A DNA stretch of 64,000 bases from JBEBVQ01 sp037190845 (lineage in GTDB: Bacteria > Bacteroidota > Bacteroidia > Chitinophagales > Chitinophagaceae): the NCBI GenBank assembly GCA_037190845.1, contig JBBCJI010000005.1:124001-188000 (forward strand). The letters run 5' to 3'. The position numbers and the translations under genes were made by a program. The notes under the pieces are model-generated. The model did no database searches. It saw nothing but the letters and a program-made list of their open reading frames with translations, and was not told the DNA's origin. Position 1 is the stretch's first letter. Each line of letters opens with the position of its first letter. Shown piece after piece: positions 9,142 through 16,498 of this stretch.

Positions 9142-9890
9142 TTATTTTCCAGCCTGTAATTTCGTTCGTTTTCGGTCCGGAATATAATAATGAAAAGGGG
9201 GGGCACCTTTTATGGATTTATCTTTTTTTACAAAAATATATGCAGCCCATCCACAGGTTAGCCAGACTACCTTCTCAAGGAGTCGTCCATTTCGGGTGAT
9301 ACGGGCAAAAGGAATTAATACAGGAGATAATAATCTTATGACGTTGGAACGGATATAACCAACTTTAAGTGGGTTGCAGGAAAAATACCGTGCTAAACGA
9401 TGAAATGATTGAGGTGTCCAGGGGCGATGCGTATGTGTAGGGTCATCATACAGGGAAAGAGAATAAAACTGGTCATAATCAAATGACATACCGGAAAGCT
9501 TTACAGATTTTTCAGAAGGAGCCTCAACATATAATATCCCGCCGGGCTTCAGTACCCGCAGACATTCTCTGAAAAAATTAACCGGATCATTCAGGTGCTC
9601 AATTATGTGACTTGCGATAACGATGTCAAATTGATCATCCCCAAAAGGGATGGGAGCTATGTTTAGATCTGCCTTTTTAAAAACGTAATTTTCCGGTATT
9701 GTTTCTGTTGGATCTACATAATCAATACCAAAATGATGTATATACGGATGGGTATGTCTTATTTTTTTCCATTGACTGAAGTTCAATGCTCCGATATCCA
9801 ACAACTTTACCCCCCCCCCCCCCTTTTTTTTAAGTGGTTGGTATTCACGTTGATGTAAAATTTATCTAAGGGATGAGTGAATATCTTCAT
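9142..9890 (-). CDS. Type 11 SAM-dependent methyltransferase, frame interrupted by a G14 tract (candidate phase-variable gene)
   Basis: The uninterrupted coding stretch is 9142-9804. It begins abruptly inside motif I (LLDIGALNFSQWKKI), with no start codon upstream in its own frame that fits. An ATG at 9890, nine nt after the upstream kinase stop, opens a frame MKIFTHPLDKFYINVNTNHL and then enters A8-G14. With 14 Gs it stops at once (TAA, 27 residues). With 15 or 12 Gs it reads through Gly residues into VKLLDIGA and gives a 249- or 248-residue methyltransferase. The later motifs are intact (FDIVIASHIIEHLNDP, LRVLKPGGILYVEAP). It is either phase-variable and captured OFF, or the tract was miscounted. 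Substrate unknown, presumably a glycan. Confidence 0.75.
9810..9831 (-). repeat. Homopolymer tract: A8-G14 (minus strand)
   Basis: On the plus strand C occupies 9810-9823 (14) and T 9824-9831 (8). It is the longest homopolymer I found in the window and lies between the candidate ATG and motif I of the methyltransferase. Tracts of this length slip readily during replication. Confidence 0.9.
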
Positions 9891-9899
9891 GATGTTAGT

Positions 9900-10886
9900 T
9901 TAAGAAATGTGAATAATCCTTGTTCCGTCATTTTCAAACCGGAACTCGATTTCGTTCAGATCTGCCAAAGCTTTTCTGACCGTTTCGTGGTGTCCGGAGG
10001 GTACGTAAAACAGGAAGAATCCGCCACCGCCGGCGCCCAGTAATTTTCCGCCCAAAGCGCCGGCATTAGTCGCCCGTTCGTAGATATCGTCCAGGAAGTT
10101 GTTGGAGATTGCGGAAGAGAGACTTTTCTTACGCAGCCACCCATTATGTAATAATTGTCCGAATGTGTTCAGATCTTTTGTTTCATCACAAAGAATATCC
10201 AGTCCTTCCTGTACCATACTCTTTATTTCCTGCAATTCGTTATTGATCGTTTGCTGTTGTGTTTTCTGTATCTGCTCTTCCAGTATTTCGGATGCAAATC
10301 GGGATATGCCGGTATAAAACATCAGCAGGTTATTCTCAAGCATTGTTTTTCGCTGCCTTGAGATAATCACAGGGTTCACCAGGAGATTGTGTTCTGAGAA
10401 GGTCATATGATTCAGCGATCCGTAAGCTGCTGCAAGCTGATCCTGCACACCTACTCTTTCCTTCAGTAATTCCTGCTCTACATATATGGCTTCCTTTGCC
10501 AGGTATTCCTTGGATACCATTTTACCCGACAATGCATGAAGCGCGTGCAGCAGCCCGACAGTAAAACTTGAGGAGGAACCGATCCCTGTACGGGCCGGAA
10601 GATCGGAAATAATATTCACTTCAAGACCGTGTTTTATGTTCAGATGCGGGATCACTGCCCGTATCACTGGATGCTCGATGTCTTCTACATGCTGGCAGAG
10701 CTGAAGTTTGGAATATGAAATCCGGTACTTGAATTCCGAAAAGCCAAGGATCTCTTTTACTGTGACATAAATGTACTTGTCAATCGTTGTGGAAAGTACA
10801 GTGCCTCCGTGTTGTCTGAAGTAATCCGGATAATCCGTACCTCCGCCGAGAAAACTGATCCTGACGGGCGTTTTTGAAATGATCAT
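9900..10886 (-). CDS. GHMP-family sugar kinase (D-glycero-D-manno-heptose 7-phosphate kinase-like)
   Basis: ATP-dependent kinase for a sugar or sugar phosphate. It has 328 residues, matching HddA-type kinases. Motif 1 KTPVRISFLGGGTDYPDYF is at 5-23, the glycine-rich ATP loop LPARTGIGSSSSFTVGLLHA near 96-115, and C-terminal motif 3 GGKLLGAGGGGFFLFYV near 278-294. HddA-like kinases phosphorylate heptose 7-phosphate at C1 in GDP-heptose synthesis, but close homologues act on other sugars, so the substrate is uncertain. It is 15 nt downstream of the SDR gene in the glycan operon and 9 nt before the candidate ATG of the phase-variable methyltransferase. Confidence 0.82.
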   Translation of the reverse strand: MIISKTPVRISFLGGGTDYPDYFRQHGGTVLSTTIDKYIYVTVKEILGFSEFKYRISYSKLQLCQHVEDIEHPVIRAVIPHLNIKHGLEVNIISDLPARTGIGSSSSFTVGLLHALHALSGKMVSKEYLAKEAIYVEQELLKERVGVQDQLAAAYGSLNHMTFSEHNLLVNPVIISRQRKTMLENNLLMFYTGISRFASEILEEQIQKTQQQTINNELQEIKSMVQEGLDILCDETKDLNTFGQLLHNGWLRKKSLSSAISNNFLDDIYERATNAGALGGKLLGAGGGGFFLFYVPSGHHETVRKALADLNEIEFRFENDGTRIIHIS

Positions 10887-10901
10887 CAGCCATGAAGTTA
10901 A

Positions 10902-11840
10902 TTATACATTGGAATATTTATTGGGCATCATAATCGAAAAGCCCTTGATCAGCTCGGTAATGCCCGGCTGGATACCAAAATCGGGAAGATAACCGAACGA
11001 TTCTATCTTATCGTTGCTGATTATGTAATTCCGCTGGTCCGGATCCTTATTGATCTCGGATTCGGTAATGAAGAAATCAGGTATCTGCTTTTTGATCTCC
11101 AGGCAAAGCTCCATCTTGGAAAGGTTAGCCGTACTCAGACCCACATTATAGGTCTGATTCTTCATGGCCTCAAAATGGTCTATGCCAAAAAGGAAAGCTT
11201 TGGCCACATCACGGATATGGATATAATTACGTTTGAAATGAGACTCAAACAGTACAATATATTTCTGTGAAAATGCCCTATATGTAAAATCGTTTACCAA
11301 CAAGTCCAGCCGCATTCTGGGCGAACAGCCGAATACGGTAGCCAAGCGAAAGGTGATCACGTTTTCAGACTGCAGCAGATCCGTTTCCGCTTCCGTTTTG
11401 GTAGTCCCATACAGGGAGATCGGATTGAGCGGTGTTTCTTCGGTACAGTAAATATCATCTTGGCCTATACCATATCCGCTGTTGGTTGTAGGGAACAATA
11501 TCCACTGATCTTTTGACCTCAATTTATTCATTTCTATCACGGCATCCCGGTTGATAGCGATGGTGGAATGTGCATCTTTATTGGACAAAGGAGCGCCTAC
11601 CAGTGCTGCAAGCGGTATGAGTATGTCCTTATCCTTCATTGCTTCTTTCAGCCTTCCGGTATTCCGGACGTCCGCATTGATAAAATGGAAATCCGGATGG
11701 TTGCAACAATCCAGCAAAGTATTCTGCTGAAACATAAGATTGTCGTATACTGTGACATCATAGCCTTGAAGCAATAACTGAGGAACCAGTATGGAACCGA
11801 TATATCCTGCGCCACCTGTTACCAATATCTTTCTTTTCAT
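10902..11840 (-). CDS. NAD-dependent epimerase/dehydratase, nucleotide-sugar type
   Basis: Extended SDR of 312 residues with the motif TGGAGYIGSILVPQLL (8-23), LIPLAALVGAP, catalytic YGTTKTEAE (about 143-151) and FRLATVFGCSPRMRLDLLVNDF. The FGCSPRMR-type stretch is common in SDRs encoded beside GHMP heptose kinases and in nucleotide-sugar 4-epimerases/reductases. Its start overlaps, as ATGA, the stop of a short reading frame running in from upstream that looks like a gene remnant. That overlap implies the gene was once translationally coupled to a different upstream neighbour. Confidence 0.82.
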   Translation of the reverse strand: MKRKILVTGGAGYIGSILVPQLLLQGYDVTVYDNLMFQQNTLLDCCNHPDFHFINADVRNTGRLKEAMKDKDILIPLAALVGAPLSNKDAHSTIAINRDAVIEMNKLRSKDQWILFPTTNSGYGIGQDDIYCTEETPLNPISLYGTTKTEAETDLLQSENVITFRLATVFGCSPRMRLDLLVNDFTYRAFSQKYIVLFESHFKRNYIHIRDVAKAFLFGIDHFEAMKNQTYNVGLSTANLSKMELCLEIKKQIPDFFITESEINKDPDQRNYIISNDKIESFGYLPDFGIQPGITELIKGFSIMMPNKYSNV

Positions 11841-11939
11841 GATTTTTTTTGTCGTGCAATAATAATTAATCCCCTATTAAGATGCAATTTTTTCGCCGCT
11901 TCTGCATATGCTTGTTCCCAACTGCTTAGAATATATATC
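11838..11939 (-). pseudogene. Possible 3' remnant of a deleted gene
   Basis: Between the flippase stop and the SDR start, one frame encodes a protein-like tail of about 34 residues including SSWEQAYAEAAKKLHLNRGL and then IIIARQKKS. Its TGA overlaps the next ATG as ATGA. The composition (amphipathic helix, hydrophobic strand, basic end) is typical of a real C-terminus, such as that of a methyltransferase. There is no start, and the frame runs out of the flippase gene in another register. I infer that the 5' part was lost when the flippase arrived or when DNA was deleted. It could be chance. Confidence 0.35.
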
Positions 11940-13427
11940 CTAAAACAAACGTTTGGTCCGGATGATGTTTTTGATATACAGACTAAGGTCACTGTCGGGA
12001 GTAAATCGTAATATGATTCCTCCGTAGAGCATAACAACAATGGCGCTTCTAATAATTACATCCGGTATTACATGTACAGTAAACGGCAGCATTATACCAG
12101 CTAACGAGGCAATGATACCGGCCATAACTGCATATGCTGTGTGTGGGGGGACAGGGGACAACTGTAGTTTTTTTTGCAGAAAAATAGCTTTAGCTATGCT
12201 GAAAACAGAAACAGAAATCGTTGCGCCCCAGGCAGCTCCTTCAATACCATATTCTGGTATTAATATTCGATTTAATACAGCAATCATGAGCAGCAGCAGC
12301 AATGAGATTCGAAAATTGAATCTGTAATATTTTGAAAAGCTGATTACTTCGCTGCTCATTCCGGAAGCCGTTTGGAACATTTTACCTATAAGCAAAATAA
12401 ATACAACAGGTTTGATCTGTTCATACCCGGCCGGTAAAATGCGTACCAGATTATTGACATTTGAAATTATTAATGTGCATACAAGGATGCCTATTATGAT
12501 TATATTCAGATTTACCCGGCTATACAGATCTTTTAATTTATGTATTTCATTTTTTATGTATGCCTCGTTCAGAACAGCATAACTGGATGCATTAATGGCA
12601 CGGAGCGGTATGATCATCAGCGTAGTGACAAAGATGGCATTACGATAAACGGAAAGTGAGGACATTCCTTCTGTTGCAAGCGGGGCAAGCATTAGCGAGT
12701 CAATATAGCCTAACATGATGACAGCCGCGCCTTCAAGCATATGATACCATGAAAAATGTATCAATTGTTTGTATTCCTGCCATGAGAATACTTTAAAATT
12801 CAGGGATAGCCCCAGGCCGCCGCTCCGGATGGATATAACCAGGGCTATAATGAAGGGGAGCAGATAGCTAAGCGACATTAGCATTACAAACGTTGGAAAT
12901 TCAATTTTTTTGAAAAAGAATAAAGCCGTTAGCACAACCATACAGGCTCTGTGTATCACTTCTCTTATCAACGTACTGAGGGCTGCTTTCTTTTTTGAAA
13001 TCAGGTAATGTTCCAATAATGTTGTATACATCCATGCCAGGATAATAACCGGCAACCAGTAGTAATATTTTCTAATGTAATGTTGGTCATATTTATTATA
13101 TATCCCTATTATGTTTTCTTTAAAAAGAAAATATAATAAGGTGAAAACAGCCATGGTAATAAGTGGAAAGAAAAGGCTGATGGTGAGCAGTACTTTCCTT
13201 TTTTCGTCATCATGTGCAAATCTGGGTGCATATGCCATAACGACCGATGCAGTTCCCATCAGTACAAGGGCGTAGGTAAGTGCGGCCTGATTAACAATAT
13301 TTGTAATAAACCCCAGCTCTGGTTTCTCAAAAACAAATGTATATGTGTAATTGAGCAGAGCGCCTAATAACACCCCAATGGATAATATTATTGTTGATTT
13401 GGCAGACTGCCGGAGTACAATGCCCAT
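11940..13427 (-). CDS. Polysaccharide flippase (Wzx/MATE-like, multi-pass membrane protein)
   Basis: Inner-membrane transporter predicted to flip lipid-linked oligosaccharides to the periplasm. It has 495 residues with about 12-14 hydrophobic segments spread over the whole length, starting at about residue 12 (STIILSIGVLLGALLNYTY). Short charged loops such as HDDEKRK (73-79) and the C-terminal TM pair match the polysaccharide_synt family. It is the first gene of the minus-strand glycan operon. Its ATG is 8 nt from a TATCTTTG promoter element. GC content appears lower than in the flanking nuo and rho genes, as is common for exchanged glycan genes. Confidence 0.85.
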   Translation of the reverse strand: MGIVLRQSAKSTIILSIGVLLGALLNYTYTFVFEKPELGFITNIVNQAALTYALVLMGTASVVMAYAPRFAHDDEKRKVLLTISLFFPLITMAVFTLLYFLFKENIIGIYNKYDQHYIRKYYYWLPVIILAWMYTTLLEHYLISKKKAALSTLIREVIHRACMVVLTALFFFKKIEFPTFVMLMSLSYLLPFIIALVISIRSGGLGLSLNFKVFSWQEYKQLIHFSWYHMLEGAAVIMLGYIDSLMLAPLATEGMSSLSVYRNAIFVTTLMIIPLRAINASSYAVLNEAYIKNEIHKLKDLYSRVNLNIIIIGILVCTLIISNVNNLVRILPAGYEQIKPVVFILLIGKMFQTASGMSSEVISFSKYYRFNFRISLLLLLMIAVLNRILIPEYGIEGAAWGATISVSVFSIAKAIFLQKKLQLSPVPPHTAYAVMAGIIASLAGIMLPFTVHVIPDVIIRSAIVVMLYGGIILRFTPDSDLSLYIKNIIRTKRLF

Positions 13428-13434
13428 AAAGGAG

Positions 13435-13442
13435 CAAAGATA
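13435..13442 (-). promoter_or_regulatory. -7 element of the glycan operon
   Basis: TATCTTTG on the minus strand matches TAnnTTTG and is followed by C, as is frequent. No TTG is visible 19-21 nt upstream. It lies 8 nt before the flippase ATG, so the mRNA would be nearly leaderless. Confidence 0.5.
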
Positions 13443-13508
13443 TGGGCAATTCTATAAAATGATCCCCGGTACTTCTGAGGGGTGTCAGTAAACTGGTTCT
13501 CTTGGGAC

Positions 13509-14483
13509 CTACCGTCTTATCAACTTCTCTTTTATGGAAAATTGCTTACTTCTTATTTCGAGGAGATAAGTGCCAGGGGGTAAGTCGTCTGCTGAAAGGG
13601 TAATCTGATTTAACCCTGATATTGTGTGTGTGTTATTTTTAAGATTTTTACCCATCATGTCATAGATTAATATTTCTACTGAAATGGGATTTTTACTAAT
13701 AATACTCAAGTTCCAGCTTGTTTGAGAGGGATTAGGAGTTATATGATTAACCAGGAAGTTATCGGTATTGTTTGAGACATCATATGGGGTTTTTAGCGTT
13801 TCTATGTATGTGATGGTTAGTTCTGGCCATAAATCACTGTTAGGGTGATCACTTGAAGCAAAAAGTAATTGTCTAAGTGGCTCTTCCGTGTTAAGTCCGA
13901 GCATAAAACCATAATTCTCACCAGAAGAAATGATGTCTTTAACCATTTCCGTTACATTTATGGAGGGAGCCCAATTCCAACGAGAGGGCGAAGCTGGGAT
14001 ATGTGCTTCATTGGCCATAGTGGTAGTTGGGGCGGTATTCCAAATAACGGTATCCTCATGCCAATAACTGGTTACACGTTGAATGTATCCATTATTAGGC
14101 TCCGGGAAATCTGGATAACTGTTTCCATAATTGTTGTATAGACTATTTGGACCAGTATATAGCTTTAGTGTAGCATTACTTATTGTTATGTCCTGCCCGA
14201 TAAATGAATCCAATCCTGAAAAACGAATTAACCCACGAATTGTCCCTTTTGCACATCCCTGGGCATTCAGGGTCCAGTCATAACACGCCAGTTCATAATG
14301 TCTGCCAGCATTCTGTACCTCCCAAGGTGCGGAATTTCCAGAAGGTGTACAACCGTATGTATTTTCAAGATTTGCATCTTCTCCGATATCAGGCCCCGGC
14401 TTGAAGGTAATAACTGACTGTGCCGTTGAAATTATAGACACCCACATCATAATTGTTAATGTAAAAGTTATCCTTGCCTTCAT
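13509..14483 (-). CDS. Secreted DNRLRE-domain protein with type IX sorting domain
   Basis: Predicted cell-surface protein exported by Sec and then the type IX system. The ATG at 14483 gives a clean signal peptide (KARITFTLTIMMWVSIISTAQS) and about 324 residues; the frame is open for 19 more codons upstream, but these would spoil the signal. The body resembles DNRLRE-type beta-sandwich domains: a strand IRFSGLDSFIGQDITISNAT, then YWHEDTVIWNTAP. The C-terminal 75 residues are a classic sorting domain: NHITPNPSQTSWNL, VEILIYDMMGK, LPPGTYLLEI, KEKLIRR. It may bind or decorate surface glycan; it lies beside the glycan operon but probably has its own promoter. Confidence 0.8.
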   Translation of the reverse strand: MKARITFTLTIMMWVSIISTAQSVITFKPGPDIGEDANLENTYGCTPSGNSAPWEVQNAGRHYELACYDWTLNAQGCAKGTIRGLIRFSGLDSFIGQDITISNATLKLYTGPNSLYNNYGNSYPDFPEPNNGYIQRVTSYWHEDTVIWNTAPTTTMANEAHIPASPSRWNWAPSINVTEMVKDIISSGENYGFMLGLNTEEPLRQLLFASSDHPNSDLWPELTITYIETLKTPYDVSNNTDNFLVNHITPNPSQTSWNLSIISKNPISVEILIYDMMGKNLKNNTHTISGLNQITLSADDLPPGTYLLEIRSKQFSIKEKLIRR

Positions 14484-14818
14484 GGTTTTGCATTTATATA
14501 TTATGAAGACCAAATTAACAAAATATTTGCTTAGGCTCAAAAAATTAGAGCCAGATTAAATTTTGGTCATGAATTTATAGATGAATAGTTTTATCGAGGC
14601 TGCAATTGGAGTTTATAACCATAACTGAATCTATAGCGAAAATCTAACACGTTTATATAAATGAGATACCCCTGATAAACGAATTATAAACAGGGTCCTA
14701 TAGCCGGTAATCCTGTGTTTTCATGATTCATTTAACAAACCCTTCTCCAACCCTTGTATTTTCCCGCTTGTGTCATACTTTTGTAAGCACAACTATTATT
14801 GATTTAGCAGCATTGTTT
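14484..14818. other. Divergent intergenic region, T9SS gene / nuoA
   Basis: This 335-bp AT-rich region holds the nuo promoter (14754-14783). No convincing promoter for the leftward T9SS gene was found. The open frame that runs from 14723 into nuoA begins upstream of the nuo promoter and is therefore not counted as coding. Confidence 0.6.
14754..14783 (+). promoter_or_regulatory. nuo operon promoter
   Basis: TTG at 14754-14756, a 19-nt spacer, and TACTTTTG at 14776-14783 fit the Bacteroidota sigma-A consensus. Transcription would begin near 14789, about 30 nt before the nuoA ATG at 14819, which decides against the start at 14723. Confidence 0.75.
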
Positions 14819-15211
14819 ATGAATGTTTTAATGTTGACTGCAGGGGCTGAAACCCCTGATAGCTACTTTCCGATTGGGCTACAGTTGCTGGTGGCGGCAG
14901 GCGTGGTTTTTTTGATCGTCGCGCTCACCCATTTGCTTGGTCCCAAACGTCGGACACAGGGCAAGCTCATCAATTTTGAAAGTGGTATTGCATCCGTCGG
15001 GAATGCCCGGCAGCCGATGAGTATTAAGTATTTTCTGGTTGCCATATTATTTGTACTGTTTGATGTGGAAGTGATTTTTTTCTACCCTTACGCTGTTAAT
15101 TTCAGAGAGTTGGGGCAGGAAGGCTTTTTTGCAGTACTGCTGTTTGTTGCTTTTTTTGCCTGCGGCTTTTTCTATATCATAAAGAAAGGCGCATTGAAAT
15201 GGGAGGATTAA
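14819..15211 (+). CDS. nuoA: NADH-quinone oxidoreductase subunit A
   Basis: Membrane subunit of respiratory complex I, homologous to ND3. From the ATG at 14819 it is 130 residues, the normal size, with three TM helices at about residues 14-36, 70-92 and 98-120. Conserved features are the loop KLINFESGIASVGNARQP (which holds the Ser-Gly in place of the mitochondrial Cys-Gly) and the motif FDVEVIFFYPYAV at the start of TM2-3. It is the first gene of the nuoA-N operon. The longer frame from 14723 starts before the promoter and is rejected. Confidence 0.93.
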   Translation: MNVLMLTAGAETPDSYFPIGLQLLVAAGVVFLIVALTHLLGPKRRTQGKLINFESGIASVGNARQPMSIKYFLVAILFVLFDVEVIFFYPYAVNFRELGQEGFFAVLLFVAFFACGFFYIIKKGALKWED

Positions 15212-15307
15212 CAGCCCATCCCCGCATCGATTAGAGAATAATGACGTAACGTTAAATAATAATCAAAATAAAGAGTTTCCCTCAGGGAAGCGATAGGAGA
15301 ACAGCAT

Positions 15308-15877
15308 ATGCCACGTCCGGTTCAGTATAATACGAATGATAAGGTGAAGCTGGTGGATATGCCCGAAGGCCACATGGGAGAAGGTTTTATGGCTACTTCT
15401 TTCGATAAGGTGGTTGGGCTTGCCCGTAAGAACTCACTATGGCCGTTGCCTTTTGCAACTTCATGCTGCGGCATTGAGTTTATGGCAACGATGGGCGCCA
15501 ACTATGATCTGGCACGTTTCGGTTCCGAACGTATGGGGTTCACGCCGCGCCAGTGCGACATGCTGCTGGTTGCCGGCACGATCGCAAAAAAGATGGCTCC
15601 TATATTGCGCCAGGTATACATCCAGATGGCCGAGCCACGCTGGGTGGTAGCTATCGGCGCCTGTGCCAGCAGTGGTGGCATCTTTGATTCATACAGCGTA
15701 TTACAGGGTATTGATCAGGTGATACCTGTGGATGTGTATGTGCCCGGCTGTCCTCCCCGACCCGAAGGTATTCTGGATGGCATCCTCAAATTGCAGGAGC
15801 TTGTAGGGAATGAAAGCCTGCGGCGCAGGAGCAGCGATCATTATAAACAGCTACTTGCGGGCTATGGTATTCAATAA
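15308..15877 (+). CDS. nuoB: NADH-quinone oxidoreductase subunit B
   Basis: Peripheral-arm subunit that holds the terminal 4Fe-4S cluster N2, which reduces quinone. It has 189 residues. The cluster ligands are visible: the double Cys in ATSCCGIEFMA (about 54-64), Cys in TPRQCDMLLVAGT, Cys in AIGACASSGGIF, and VPGCPPRPE (about 149-157). GSERMGF matches the family. It follows nuoA after 96 nt and precedes nuoC. Confidence 0.97.
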   Translation: MPRPVQYNTNDKVKLVDMPEGHMGEGFMATSFDKVVGLARKNSLWPLPFATSCCGIEFMATMGANYDLARFGSERMGFTPRQCDMLLVAGTIAKKMAPILRQVYIQMAEPRWVVAIGACASSGGIFDSYSVLQGIDQVIPVDVYVPGCPPRPEGILDGILKLQELVGNESLRRRSSDHYKQLLAGYGIQ

Positions 15878-15934
15878 TCCCTGTCATAAAATATTGTAGA
15901 CTTTAACGAACCCGGATACAACAACTGATTGACG

Positions 15935-16438
15935 ATGGTTTTGACCAAAGAACGGATAATACAGCGGCTGCAGGACAAATTTAACGAACTGGCGCCCGGT
16001 TTTGAAGAACCACATGGAATGCTTTCCGTAACGGTTCCGGCAGAAGCAAACCTAAAAGTCATGCAGTTCCTGTACGATGAAGAGGAGCTCCGTTTTCGTT
16101 TTCTCACTGATCTTACTGCGGTTCATTATCCGGAACGTGCCGGTGAAGAACTATGTGTGGTGTACCATCTGCATAACCTGGTGGATAATGTCCGGCTCCG
16201 GCTGAAAGTGTATGTGCCGGTTGAAAAGCCGGATGTGTTTACCGCTACGCGTATTTTTGCAGGTGCAAACTGGATGGAACGGGAGACGTATGATTTTTTT
16301 GGCATCAACTTTATTGGCCATCCTGATCTCAGGCGTATACTGAATGTGGATGAAATGGATTATTTCCCGATGCGGAAAGAGTATACACTCGAAGACCCGC
16401 AGCGTACCGATAAAGATGATGAGATGTTCGGCAGATAA
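15935..16438 (+). CDS. nuoC: NADH-quinone oxidoreductase subunit C
   Basis: Peripheral-arm scaffold subunit (30 kDa family). The ATG at 15935 gives 167 residues; a TTG two codons earlier is possible but less likely. The 30-kDa signature ANWMERETYDFFGINFIGHP lies at about 107-126, followed by LRRILNVDEMDYFPMRKEY. It is a separate gene from nuoD here, unlike the nuoCD fusion of E. coli. The gap to nuoD holds a 9-bp hairpin. Confidence 0.95.
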   Translation: MVLTKERIIQRLQDKFNELAPGFEEPHGMLSVTVPAEANLKVMQFLYDEEELRFRFLTDLTAVHYPERAGEELCVVYHLHNLVDNVRLRLKVYVPVEKPDVFTATRIFAGANWMERETYDFFGINFIGHPDLRRILNVDEMDYFPMRKEYTLEDPQRTDKDDEMFGR

Positions 16439-16444
16439 TTTTCT

Positions 16445-16466
16445 GTGGGTATATGGGTATACCCAC
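16445..16466. repeat. Perfect 9-bp hairpin between nuoC and nuoD
   Basis: GTGGGTATA (16445-16453), loop TGGG, TATACCCAC (16458-16466). No T run follows, so it is not an intrinsic terminator. It may protect or process the mRNA between the two genes. Confidence 0.6.
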
Positions 16467-16498
16467 GGGTTGATAAATAAAATATTGGGAACTGAGCG

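Noticed and set aside
9197..9203. G7 run near the 3' end of the phase-variable methyltransferase gene as a second slip site
   Set aside because: Seven bases is too short for high-rate slippage, and the reading frame through it is open.
14723..14818. N-terminal extension of NuoA
   Set aside because: It lies upstream of and across the nuo promoter and has no counterpart in the family.
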